Shown one piece after another: positions 17,463-25,610 of a stretch of DNA of 64,000 nucleotides. The stretch spans positions 103,318-167,317 of the forward strand of contig NZ_AXVR01000004.1 in assembly GCF_000484695.1 (NCBI RefSeq), given 5' to 3'. The notes under the pieces are model-generated. The model saw only the letters and a list, made by a program, of their open reading frames with translations. It made no database searches and had not been told where the DNA came from. The number at the start of each line of letters is the position of its first letter. The first letter of the stretch is position 1. The position numbers and the translations under genes are program-made. Origin of the DNA: Salinispora cortesiana (lineage in GTDB: Bacteria > Actinomycetota > Actinomycetes > Mycobacteriales > Micromonosporaceae).

Positions 17463-19066
17463 AGCGGCGCAAGTTTGAGATGGCAGCCGTCCCGGGGAAT
17501 GTGGCCCGGGGAGTAGACGACCGCTTTCAGGTGGCCACCCCGCTCCGTCGGCTGCTGAACAAGGTCTTCCCGGACCACTGGTCCTTCCTGCTGGGTGAGA
17601 TCGCGCTCTTCTCGTTCATCGTCCTGCTGCTCACCGGGGTCTTCTTGACCTTCTTCTTCGAGCCGGCGATGACCGAGGTGATCTACAACGGCAGCTACGC
17701 CCCGCTGCGGGGCACGCCGATGTCCGCCGCGTACGCCTCCAGTCTGGACATTACGTTCGACGTCCGGGGCGGCCTGATCATGCGGCAGATGCACCACTGG
17801 GCGGCCCTGCTGTTTATGGCCGCGATCGTGGTGCACATGCTGCGGGTCTTCTTCACCGGCGCGTTCCGCAAGCCGCGCGAGGCCAACTGGATCATCGGCT
17901 CGCTGCTGTTCTGGGTCGGCTTCCTGGCCGGTTTCACCGGCTACTCCCTGCCGGACGACGGCCTCTCCGGCACCGGGCTCCGGATCGCCTCCGGCATCAT
18001 GTTGTCGATTCCGGTGATCGGCTCCTGGCTCACGTCCTCGATCTTCGACGGCGAGTTCCCCGGAACGATCATCATCAGCCGGTTCTACATCGCGCACGTA
18101 CTGCTCATCCCCGGCCTGCTGCTCGCCCTGATCGGCGCCCACCTGGGGCTGGTCTTCAAGCAGAAGCACACCCAGTGGCCCGGCCCCGGTCGGACCAACG
18201 ACAACGTGGTCGGCGAGCGGATGTTCCCGCGGTACGCGTTGAAGCAGGGCGGCTTCTTCATGGTCGTCTTCGGTGTGATCGCGCTGATGGCCGGCCTGTT
18301 CCAGATCAACCCGATCTGGTTGTTCGGGCCGTACGAGGCGTGGGTGGTGTCGGCCGCCAGCCAGCCCGACTGGTACGTCATGTTCCTCGACGGCTCCACC
18401 CGGCTGATGCCCGCCTGGGAGATCTACATTCCGATCGGCGACGGGTACGTCATCCCGCCGCTGTTCTGGCCAACGGTCGTGTTGCCCGGGGTGCTGGTGG
18501 GTATGTCCGTGCTCTATCCGTTCATTGAGGCCCGGCGCCTCAAGGACTACCGCCACCACAACCTGCTCCAGCGGCCGCGGGACGTTCCGGCGCGTAGCGG
18601 GCTGGGCGCCATGGCCGTCACCTTCTACCTGGTGCTGGCGCTCTCCGGGGCGAACGACGTCATCGCCGACAAGTTCAACATCAGCCTGAACGCGATGACC
18701 TGGGGTGGTCGGATCGGTCTGCTGCTCCTTCCGCCGCTGGCGTACTTCGTCACCTACCGGATCTGTCTGGGTCTGCAGCAGCACGACCGGGAGGTTTTGG
18801 CGCACGGGGTCGAGACCGGCATCATCCGGCGGCTGCCGGACGGCCGGTTCGTCGAGGTGCACCAGCCGCTCCACCGTGAGGATGGCGAACTGGAGTACGT
18901 CGGCTGGGTGGTGCCGAAGAAGATGAACCGGCTCGGTGCGCTCGGCCCGGCGATCCGCGGCTTCTTCTACCCGATCGAGAAGCCCGCCGAGGCGCCGGTG
19001 TCGCCGGCACCCTCGGTCGATTCGGACACCGAGCGTTCGGAGATCGCCAGCGGCGAGCGCCGCTGA
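17459..19066 (+). CDS. qcrB: Cytochrome b subunit QcrB of the bcc complex
   Basis: Menaquinol-oxidising cytochrome b that carries hemes bL and bH. The 535-residue protein has eight or more transmembrane segments. Heme-ligand His pairs lie in MRQMHHWAALLFMAAIVVHMLRVFF (quoted in part: RQMHHWAALL and VVHMLR, about 110-133) and in RFYIAHVLLIPGLLLALIGAH (parts: FYIAHVLL and IGAHLG, ~205-225). The Qo-site sequence is PDWY rather than PEWY. A long hydrophilic actinobacterial C-terminus follows. It is the known target class of imidazopyridine inhibitors in mycobacteria. GTG 17459 overlaps the qcrA stop, and a 17-bp hairpin ends the operon. Confidence 0.96.
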   Translation: MKRRKFEMAAVPGNVARGVDDRFQVATPLRRLLNKVFPDHWSFLLGEIALFSFIVLLLTGVFLTFFFEPAMTEVIYNGSYAPLRGTPMSAAYASSLDITFDVRGGLIMRQMHHWAALLFMAAIVVHMLRVFFTGAFRKPREANWIIGSLLFWVGFLAGFTGYSLPDDGLSGTGLRIASGIMLSIPVIGSWLTSSIFDGEFPGTIIISRFYIAHVLLIPGLLLALIGAHLGLVFKQKHTQWPGPGRTNDNVVGERMFPRYALKQGGFFMVVFGVIALMAGLFQINPIWLFGPYEAWVVSAASQPDWYVMFLDGSTRLMPAWEIYIPIGDGYVIPPLFWPTVVLPGVLVGMSVLYPFIEARRLKDYRHHNLLQRPRDVPARSGLGAMAVTFYLVLALSGANDVIADKFNISLNAMTWGGRIGLLLLPPLAYFVTYRICLGLQQHDREVLAHGVETGIIRRLPDGRFVEVHQPLHREDGELEYVGWVVPKKMNRLGALGPAIRGFFYPIEKPAEAPVSPAPSVDSDTERSEIASGERR

Positions 19067-19088
19067 CCTCACCCGCGACGTAACCGCA

Positions 19089-19124
19089 CGTGGCGCCCGC
19101 CGGAGAACTCCGGCGGGCGCCACG
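19089..19124 (+). terminator. Terminator hairpin after qcrB, 17-bp stem
   Basis: CGTGGCGCCCGCCGGAG pairs perfectly with CTCCGGCGGGCGCCACG around AA. It lies 22 bases after the qcrB stop. Confidence 0.85.
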
Positions 19125-19210
19125 CCTGTTGGGCATACCTGGCTGAGACAGAGGAATAACCCCGGCCAGCCGGGTATCCGTGCGGTCCAACGTCTCTAGG
19201 GGGAGGACGA

Positions 19211-19885
19211 ATGTTGGGATTCAAACGCCTGGGCCTGCTGGCCGCGCTGGTACTGGTGGGTATCGCACCCGCCGCGGCCGCCCAGGCCGCGGTGCAGCCG
19301 TCACAGCAGGACACCCAGTACCTTCAGGCCATTCACCAGGTGAATCAGTTTGAGATCGGCAAGGGGGAGTTGGCCGGGCAGAAGGCCCAGGACCAGGGGG
19401 TCAAGGACCTGGGCCAACAGATCGCGACTGACCACACCCAACTGGACGAGACGGTCCAACAGGTCGCCAGTCAGCTCGGTGTCGAGCTGTCGAGTGAGCT
19501 GACGGCCGACCAGCAGGACGCCACCGACCAGATGAACAGCGCTAGTGGCGAGGAGTTCGACCAGCTCTGGGTGACCAGTAACCTGACCGCCCACGTCCAG
19601 GCCATCCAGGCCACCCAGACGGAGATCTCGCAGGGCTCTGACTCGTCGGTGATCGAGCTGGCGCAGACCGCGCTGCCGACCCTGCAGACCCACTATGACG
19701 AGTTGGTCGAGCTGGCCAACCAGCTGGGTGTCCCGGTCCCGCAGAGCACCGGCACCCCGAGCCCCGGCATGACCACTCCGGGCCCCGGCACCACCACCGA
19801 GAGCCCGGCTCCGGGTAGCACCACCGAGTCGCCGGCTCCGGGCGGCGGCACCGGCACCGAGACCCCGGCTCCGGGCGTTAGTTGA
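19211..19885 (+). CDS. Secreted DUF4142 protein with Pro/Thr-rich tail
   Basis: A 224-residue exported protein. A signal peptide (about 1-27, ending AAAAQAA) precedes a four-helix DUF4142 domain, a ferritin-like fold (roughly 30-175) with QDTQYLQAIHQVNQFEIGKG, KDLGQQIATDHTQLDE and TLQTHYDELVELA; its His residues could bind metal, but this is inference. The C-terminal ~45 residues are a low-complexity tail with repeated TESPAPG/TETPAPG units, typical of surface-spanning linkers. ATG 19211 has a strong GGGGGAGG four bases upstream. The gene is monocistronic, between the qcrB terminator and a very long hairpin. Function unknown. Confidence 0.88.
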   Translation: MLGFKRLGLLAALVLVGIAPAAAAQAAVQPSQQDTQYLQAIHQVNQFEIGKGELAGQKAQDQGVKDLGQQIATDHTQLDETVQQVASQLGVELSSELTADQQDATDQMNSASGEEFDQLWVTSNLTAHVQAIQATQTEISQGSDSSVIELAQTALPTLQTHYDELVELANQLGVPVPQSTGTPSPGMTTPGPGTTTESPAPGSTTESPAPGGGTGTETPAPGVS

Positions 19886-19894
19886 CCCTGATGA

Positions 19895-19948
19895 GCCAGT
19901 TCGACGGCCGGTCCACCCCATCCGGGGTGGACCGGCCGTCGAACTGGC
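19895..19948. terminator. Bidirectional terminator with a 25-bp perfect stem
   Basis: Bases 19895-19919 pair without mismatch with 19924-19948 around an ATCC loop. The hairpin separates the convergent DUF4142 and RAM-domain genes. It is the longest perfect stem I found in the window. Confidence 0.85.
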
Positions 19949-19969
19949 GGTGGCCGCGCCGGCCGCCCG

Positions 19970-20257
19970 TCAGTCGGCGGTGCCGAGGCCGATCGCGAAA
20001 GTCTGCTCGAGGTCGTGCTGCGAGTACGCGCGGAACGCGATGTGGGAGTCGGTGTTCAGCACCCCCGACACCTTGGAGATCCGCCCCGCGATCACCTCGG
20101 CGATCTGTTCGAACTCGCGGACCCGGACTATCGCAACCAGGTCAACCTGCCCGGCCACCGAGTAGACCTCGCTGACACCGGGCAGTGCGGCGAGTGCCTC
20201 GGCCACCTCGGGGATCGAGTCGGTGGCGCAGTCGATCAGCACAATCGCGGTGATCAC
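19970..20257 (-). CDS. Stand-alone RAM/Lrp ligand-binding domain protein
   Basis: A 95-residue protein that is only the AsnC/Lrp effector-binding (RAM) domain, with no helix-turn-helix. Typical blocks are TAIVLIDCATDSIPEVAEAL, GVSEVYSVAGQVDLVAIVRV and ISKVSGVLNTDSHIAFRAY. Such proteins form ring-like oligomers that bind amino acids or related ligands and may regulate a partner. It precedes, on the same strand, nothing obvious it would serve, and the gene upstream is a sugar nucleotidyltransferase. The ATG follows an AACGGAGCGAACTCCCGTG context. Confidence 0.88.
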   Translation of the reverse strand: MITAIVLIDCATDSIPEVAEALAALPGVSEVYSVAGQVDLVAIVRVREFEQIAEVIAGRISKVSGVLNTDSHIAFRAYSQHDLEQTFAIGLGTAD

Positions 20258-20293
20258 GGGAGTTCGCTCCGTTCGTTGGCTTCGTCGCTCATG

Positions 20294-21163
20294 CTAGACG
20301 TTCCCGGCAGTGGTGGGTTCGCTGACTACGACGGTGAGATCGGTCCCCGCGCGGATCGCATTCCGCACGTGCTCCTCCGCCCCCACGGTAGCGCCCGGCC
20401 AGACCACGGCCCCGGTGACAGCACCGTGCACTCGCGCACCCGCTCCGATCACCGCCGACCGGCACGGGCCGGTCACCCGCGCCGTGGGGTCAATCAGGGT
20501 GTCGCCGCCTGCGGCGTGCAGGTTGGCGGTGAGGTAGTCGGCGGGTGTGCCGGTGTCGTAGAACGTGCCGGGATAGGGGACCACCGTCAGCTCGCCGACT
20601 GCCTCCGCCGGACGCCAGGCCGTTCGGACCAGATCGCCGAACTCCAGCGGCAGGTTCCGAACTCGCCGCCACGGCAGCAGGGAGAACCCGGTGAAGGCGT
20701 GGCCGTCGAAGGTGCCGGGTGCCGTGGGGTTCACGGCGGGCTGGCCCAGCAGCCGTACCGTCTCGCCGTCCCAGTCCTGCAGTAGTGCGGCGATGTCCGG
20801 CCCCGGCGGGCGGTCCGGGTCGGCGAGGTAGGCGTCGGCGTTCCCGACCAGGACGCCCCGCCCGTCGATCCAGTCGCGTAGCTTCGCCAGGCCGCCGGCG
20901 GTGCCGAGCGGGCCGTCGGGTTCCACCGATCGGTGAGCCCGGTCCCCGACGTGCGCAACCACCTGCTCGGCGAGGTAGCTGGCGTTGACCGCCACCCGGC
21001 TCGCCCCGGTCAGGCCGATCCCGGCGAGCCGCATGAGCACCCGGTCGAGCAGTGGGACGTTCCCGACCGGACAGAGCGCCTTTGGCACCCGCTCCGTCAG
21101 CGGACGTAGCCGGCTGCCCTCACCGGCGGCGAGGACCACCGCGCAGACCTCGGCGGCGGTCAC
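20294..21163 (-). CDS. Sugar-phosphate nucleotidyltransferase (mannose-1-P guanylyltransferase type)
   Basis: A 289-residue NTP_transferase-family enzyme that would join a sugar 1-phosphate to an NTP to give an NDP-sugar. The catalytic signature is at the N-terminus: VVLAAGEGSRLRPLTERVPK followed by ALCPVGN (about 7-34). GPLGTAGGLAKL (~75-86) and GNADAYLAD carry the substrate and metal positions, and the C-terminal ~70 residues look like left-handed beta-helix repeats (IDPTARV, VIGAGARVHGAV). Start GTG 21163 overlaps the Nudix stop (GTGA). The nucleotide and sugar used cannot be read from the sequence. PimB' at 29119, a GDP-mannose user, is within 8 kb. Confidence 0.85.
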   Translation of the reverse strand: MTAAEVCAVVLAAGEGSRLRPLTERVPKALCPVGNVPLLDRVLMRLAGIGLTGASRVAVNASYLAEQVVAHVGDRAHRSVEPDGPLGTAGGLAKLRDWIDGRGVLVGNADAYLADPDRPPGPDIAALLQDWDGETVRLLGQPAVNPTAPGTFDGHAFTGFSLLPWRRVRNLPLEFGDLVRTAWRPAEAVGELTVVPYPGTFYDTGTPADYLTANLHAAGGDTLIDPTARVTGPCRSAVIGAGARVHGAVTGAVVWPGATVGAEEHVRNAIRAGTDLTVVVSEPTTAGNV

Positions 21164-21702
21164 TGCTGGGATTCGGGTAGCGCTGGTGGGAACTTCCCCG
21201 CCAACGGTCCGATGTCGAAGTAGCCGAGCAGGCGGGCCGTGGGCCAGGTCAGTTTGGGTAGGGCGTCCAGCGGGTGCCAGGCGGCCTCGAAGACCTCCGC
21301 ACCGTCCACCCGCAGAGTGGTCGTTGACGCCGGCACCTCGGCGGTGAACACCACGTCCACCCAACCCTTGTCGTGAACGATCGCGTTCGGTACTGCCGGG
21401 GTCAGCTCGCGGGGGGAGAGCCGGATGCCCGTCTCCTCGTACAGTTCGCGGCACGCCCCGACCACCGGTGCCTCTCGCTTCTGCAGCAGCCCCGCTGGCA
21501 GCGTCCACCCCCGACCGGGCGGTTGGCGCAGCAGGAGCAGCCGGCCGGCCCCCTCGGCCTCGGTGTCGCGAACGAGGGTGACCGCACCGACGATGTACTT
21601 CGGCACGGTCAGCCGGACCAGGCGACGCCGCACGGGCAGCGGGAGCCGGTAGAAGACCTGGTATGCGATGGCACGTCCGGATATCCGCGAGCGGCAGATC
21701 AT
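21160..21702 (-). CDS. Nudix hydrolase
   Basis: A 180-residue protein with a complete Nudix box, GLLQKREAPVVGACRELYEE followed by TGI (about 71-93), which binds Mg2+ and cleaves nucleoside diphosphate-linked substrates. The N-terminal ~35 residues are basic (LPLPVRRRLVRLTVPKY), and LPAGLL and VHDKGWVDVVFTAEV frame the fold. It is coupled by four bases to the nucleotidyltransferase, so an NDP-sugar or related diphosphate is a reasonable substrate guess. The coupling is seen, the substrate is inferred. Confidence 0.88.
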   Translation of the reverse strand: MICRSRISGRAIAYQVFYRLPLPVRRRLVRLTVPKYIVGAVTLVRDTEAEGAGRLLLLRQPPGRGWTLPAGLLQKREAPVVGACRELYEETGIRLSPRELTPAVPNAIVHDKGWVDVVFTAEVPASTTTLRVDGAEVFEAAWHPLDALPKLTWPTARLLGYFDIGPLAGKFPPALPESQQ

Positions 21703-21755
21703 GGGTCCAGGCTAATGCCGTCGGGTGAATCCCGGCCGGCCTGGGGCCCGCCGGG

Positions 21756-23546
21756 TCACCGTCGCCGGTGGTCGACCAGGTCGATGAGCTGCTTTACCAC
21801 CGTGTCCGGTTCGATTGCCCGGTCGAAGACCGCGACGAGCATCGTCTCCAGGTCGGGGTAGCCGAGTTCCTCGGAGAGTCGGAGCAGGGGCAGGTCGCTG
21901 GCGAGACCTCGGTTGTGCTTGCGTAGGGCCAGCCCGACGGCGGCCCGACCGAGGCGGACCTTGTCGGCGATGGAGATTCCGGGTTCGGTGTGGTCGGCAA
22001 ACCAGCGGTTGATCTGCATCTGGGCTTGTGGGGACTTGACGAAGCCGAGCCACTCCCGGCGAGGACCGCGTGGGGCCGCGTCGAAGGCGCCGGGCGTCCG
22101 TTCCGTCTCGGTGAAGATCTCCACGACATCGCCGTCCTCGAGGCAGGAGGAGAGCGGGGCGAGTCGACCGTTGATCCGGGCCGCCAGGCAGTGGTCGCCG
22201 CGCTCGGTGCCGAGTTCGTACGCGAGGTCGACCGGGGTGGCTCCGGCGGGCAGTACCACCTGTCGCCCGTCGGCGAAGACCTGGATCTGCGCCTCGGCGA
22301 GGTCGCTGCGCAGCGACTCCAGGAACTGCGCCGGGTCGGCGGTCTCCTGTTCCCAGTTCAGTACGCGTCGCAGCCAGTCCAGCTGTTCGTCCCGGACGGA
22401 CTGGTCCACGCGGGCGTGGGGGAAGCGGTAGCTGGCGGCGATGCCGTACTCCGCACAGCGGTGCATCTCCTCGGTGCGGATCAACACCTCCACAGTGCGA
22501 TCCCTCAGCCCACGAACGCTGGTGTGGAGGGAGCGGTAGAGGTTGTTCTTCGGGGAGGCGATGTAGTCCTTGAACCGGCCGGGCACCGGGGGCCACGTGC
22601 CGTGGATGGCGCCCAGAGCCGCGTAGCAGTCGGTGGCCGGGCCGTTCACGACGATTACCACCCGGGGTAGGTCACACGGGGTGGAGTGGTCGCTGGCCAG
22701 GGTGTCCTTCCAGATTGAGTAGAGGTGGCGCGGACGGGGGGTCACTTCGGCGTTGACCCGGCTGCGGCGGAGCGCTGTCTTCGCCCGGGAGACGACCTCC
22801 GCCAGGTACGCGTCCCAGCCGGGCCGCTCGTGCAGGTGTTGGGAGATGCGGTCGTGCTCCTCCGGCTCCAGGTGCATCAGCACGATGTCATCCAGCTCTC
22901 GTTTGAGCTTCTGGATGCCCAGCCGGTCGCAGAGCGGGACGAGCACCTCCTGGGTCTTACGGGCGATGCGTTCCCGGGACGCGGCGGAGCGAACCCCGAG
23001 CGTGCGCATGTTGTGCAGCCGGTCCGCCAGTTTGATGATCAACACCCGGACGTCCTTGCCGGCCGCGATGATCATCTTCCGGATCGTCTCGGCCTCGGCG
23101 GCCTTACCGTAGAACGCCTTGTCGAACTTGGTCACTCCGTCAACCAGGTGGGCGACCTCGGGCCCGAAGTCGTCGGCGAGGGCTTGGAGGGTGTAGCGGG
23201 TGTCCTCGACGGTGTCGTGCAGCAGCGCCGCGACCAGGGTGGTCGCGTCCATGCCGAGCCCGGCGCAGATCTGGGCGACCGCGAGCGGGTGGGTGATGTA
23301 GGGCTCGCCGCTCTTCCGGAACTGCCCGCGGTGCATCGTCTCGGCGATCGTGTACGCCCGACGTAGCACCGACGGGTCCGTTCCGGAGTGGATGTTCCGG
23401 TGTGTGCGGACCAGCTCACCAACCGGTTCGGTCTCGGCGGTGGACCACGCCAACAGCGTCCGCAGCCGGCGGGTCAGCGGCAGCTCCGCCGGCTGGGGCG
23501 GATGCGCGCCCTCCAAGGCGGCGCCGTGTCCGGCGTCGACATCCAC
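21756..23546 (-). CDS. Short RelA/SpoT homologue (HD, synthetase-like, TGS; no ACT)
   Basis: A 596-residue RSH protein of (p)ppGpp metabolism. The HD hydrolase half looks intact: HRGQFRKSGEPYITHPLAVA (about 72-91), ALLHDTVEDT with His110-Asp111, and IKLADRLHNMRT (~171-182). The synthetase half keeps GRFKDYIASPKNNLYRSLHT and EVLIRTEEMHRCAEYGIAA, but the region that normally reads DLVGIRV is DLPRVVIVV, so a conserved Arg seems lost. A TGS domain (QVFADGRQVVLPAGATPVDLA, ~410-480) follows, and the protein ends after ~110 more residues with no zinc-finger or ACT domain. It may be mainly a hydrolase. GTG 23546 has GAGGAGG eight bases upstream. Confidence 0.9.
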   Translation of the reverse strand: MDVDAGHGAALEGAHPPQPAELPLTRRLRTLLAWSTAETEPVGELVRTHRNIHSGTDPSVLRRAYTIAETMHRGQFRKSGEPYITHPLAVAQICAGLGMDATTLVAALLHDTVEDTRYTLQALADDFGPEVAHLVDGVTKFDKAFYGKAAEAETIRKMIIAAGKDVRVLIIKLADRLHNMRTLGVRSAASRERIARKTQEVLVPLCDRLGIQKLKRELDDIVLMHLEPEEHDRISQHLHERPGWDAYLAEVVSRAKTALRRSRVNAEVTPRPRHLYSIWKDTLASDHSTPCDLPRVVIVVNGPATDCYAALGAIHGTWPPVPGRFKDYIASPKNNLYRSLHTSVRGLRDRTVEVLIRTEEMHRCAEYGIAASYRFPHARVDQSVRDEQLDWLRRVLNWEQETADPAQFLESLRSDLAEAQIQVFADGRQVVLPAGATPVDLAYELGTERGDHCLAARINGRLAPLSSCLEDGDVVEIFTETERTPGAFDAAPRGPRREWLGFVKSPQAQMQINRWFADHTEPGISIADKVRLGRAAVGLALRKHNRGLASDLPLLRLSEELGYPDLETMLVAVFDRAIEPDTVVKQLIDLVDHRRR

Positions 23547-23673
23547 GAGGGATACCTCCTCACCCCGACCCCCAGGTCACCGTCTCCGGCGCCGGGAGCA
23601 GGCCCAGAAAAACGGGCAGGACTGCACTTGTTAACAGCTTATGCGAGTCAGTGTCATCCGATCAGCTGGTTGG

Positions 23674-25431
23674 TCATGGGCTTTCGGTCGAGAATTGGTG
23701 GGAAGCGGCCTTTGTCGCCTTCGTTAGCAGGGCTCGGAACCGGCCAGCACCGGCAGTCGGGGAGGCCCAGGCGGACGACATCTCCACCAACCGGGTCTCC
23801 GAACGCTCCAACCAGGACAGAATGCGTTCGGTCTCCTCGGCGCTGGTGGCCGGAGTAGGTCCGTGACCCGGGACGACGGTCTCCGCGGTTGCCCGGATCG
23901 TGGCGATCGTCGGTCGTGGGTGGATCCCGGGCGGCGACACGCCGGCACCGGCCAGCCGTCCGTGCCGCACCAGCGCCAACTCCCAGCCTCCGTTTGGTGC
24001 CGGCCGGGCAGCCACCACCTCGGCGATCCCGGTGAGCGCAGCGAGTCGCTGCATCCGGGTAATCGCGCGGAGTGCGGCGGTCAGCCGGGACCGCACCACC
24101 GCGGCCTCCTCGTAGCGTTGTCCCGCCGAGAGCGTCTCGATCCGGTCAAGCAGGGCATCCACCACGCCCTGCGGGTCGCCGCCACACGCCGTACGGAAGG
24201 GCGTTGTCGCGCGGTCCGCGTACTCCGTCGGGGTGATCCGGTGCTCGCAGGGCGCCGGGCACCGACCCAGCTCGGCCACGGCGCAGGCTGGTGTGACCTT
24301 CCGTAGCGACAGTCGGTGCGTGCACTGCCGCAGCGGCATCGCGTCGTGGAAGCCGGCCGCGGCGAGCTCGGCGGCGCGGCGGGAGGTGAAGGGGCCGAGG
24401 TAGGCCTCGTCCTCCGGGGTCAGGTTCCGCACCACCGACAACCGTGGGTACGCCTCGTCGGTCAGCTTCAGCCAGACGACCCGCTCGGGGAACTTCGACC
24501 GTCGGTTGTACGGCGGAGCGTGCGTCCCGATCAGGCGCAGTTCCCGCACCTCCGCCTCGAGCGAGTGGGCGCATTCCACCGCCTCCACCCGCTCGGCGGC
24601 GGCGAGCATCTCCGAGATGCGGGCCCGCTTCTCCCCGGCCGTGAAGTAGCTGCGGACCCGGTTGGCGATGTCGACCGAGGTGCCGACGTAGAGCGGTCGG
24701 TCGTCGGTGCCCCGGAACAGGTAGACCCCGGGTGAGTGGGGCAGGCCCTCGGCGAGGTGTCGCTTGCGACGCTGCGTCGGGGTGACCGCCCGGGCGAACT
24801 CGATCGCCTCGCCGATGGTGTGTACCCGGTGGCCACCGAGCCGCGCGATCAACCCGTGCAGCACGTCAACGGTGGCCAACGCGTCGTCCAACGCCCGGTG
24901 GGTGGGCCGGGTGGCGGTGCGGAAGTATGCCGCGAGGGTGCCGAGTCGACGGTTGGGCACCTCGTCGCGGGTCAACACCCGTCGGGCCAGCGCCACCGTG
25001 TCCAGCACCCGCGGGTTCGGCCAGCGATAGCCGTGCGCCGCGCAGGCCGCCTTGAGAAACCCCACGTCGTACGGGGCGTTGTGGGCGACCAGGACCGCGT
25101 CGGTGGAGAGGAACTCGAGGAAGCTCGGCAGGACCTCGGTGATCGGTGGGGCGGGCAGCAGCATCGCCTGGGTGATACCGGTGAGCACGGTGACGAAGGG
25201 CGGGACCGGTGTGCCGGGATTGACCAGGGTGGCGAGCGCGCCGAGCTGCTCACCGCCGCGGACCTTCACCGCGCCGATCTCGGTGATGCCGCCGCCGTCC
25301 GGTGCGCCGCCCGTGGTCTCGAGGTCGACCACGACGAAGGTGGTCGCGTGGAGGGGTAGCGCCGGGTCAACGCCGCCGACAGCGGGGTCGAGGCCGGCTA
25401 ACAACTCCTGGACATATTTCTGCGGTGCCAT
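23674..25431 (-). CDS. DEDDh exonuclease fused to UvrC-like GIY-YIG region (Rv2191 type)
   Basis: A 585-residue fusion. Residues ~25-190 are a DnaQ-like 3'-5' exonuclease: FVVVDLETTG with the first Asp-Glu pair, LVAHNAPYDVGFLK, and HRALDDALAT with the His and last Asp. Residues ~225-310 form a GIY-YIG unit (SPGVYLFRGTDDRPLYVGTS, then ANRVRSYFT), with the UvrC-like ALRQCTHR/CPAPCEHR cysteine-bearing region after it. The C-terminal RNase H half of UvrC is not recognisable. Probably a DNA-repair nuclease related to UvrC/Cho. I start at ATG 25431 because TAGCGT lies eight bases upstream (leaderless layout); a longer form back to 25569 is possible. Confidence 0.87.
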   Translation of the reverse strand: MAPQKYVQELLAGLDPAVGGVDPALPLHATTFVVVDLETTGGAPDGGGITEIGAVKVRGGEQLGALATLVNPGTPVPPFVTVLTGITQAMLLPAPPITEVLPSFLEFLSTDAVLVAHNAPYDVGFLKAACAAHGYRWPNPRVLDTVALARRVLTRDEVPNRRLGTLAAYFRTATRPTHRALDDALATVDVLHGLIARLGGHRVHTIGEAIEFARAVTPTQRRKRHLAEGLPHSPGVYLFRGTDDRPLYVGTSVDIANRVRSYFTAGEKRARISEMLAAAERVEAVECAHSLEAEVRELRLIGTHAPPYNRRSKFPERVVWLKLTDEAYPRLSVVRNLTPEDEAYLGPFTSRRAAELAAAGFHDAMPLRQCTHRLSLRKVTPACAVAELGRCPAPCEHRITPTEYADRATTPFRTACGGDPQGVVDALLDRIETLSAGQRYEEAAVVRSRLTAALRAITRMQRLAALTGIAEVVAARPAPNGGWELALVRHGRLAGAGVSPPGIHPRPTIATIRATAETVVPGHGPTPATSAEETERILSWLERSETRLVEMSSAWASPTAGAGRFRALLTKATKAASHQFSTESP

Positions 25432-25439
25432 CGGCGGGC

Positions 25440-25445
25440 ACGCTA
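25440..25445 (-). promoter_or_regulatory. -10 box TAGCGT, leaderless start of the exonuclease gene
   Basis: TAGCGT is followed by eight bases and the ATG at 25431, as expected for a leaderless mRNA. Confidence 0.5.
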
Positions 25446-25610
25446 ACGGCCCGGTCCGACACGGCATCCCCCGGGCTGGACAGCATTCGCCATCGCATCG
25501 CCCTGAAGCCGCCGATTCCAGCTGGCGGCGGAGCGTTGACAACAGTCCTGCGATGAGATATTGACTCACTCGCTCGGCGGTGGGCCGGGCGACAGTGGGA
25601 GACTTGCCAC

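Noticed and set aside
17420..19123. 567-codon open frame opposite qcrB
   Set aside because: It is antisense to an unmistakable cytochrome b gene, and its His/Gln/Asp-rich product has no domain sense.
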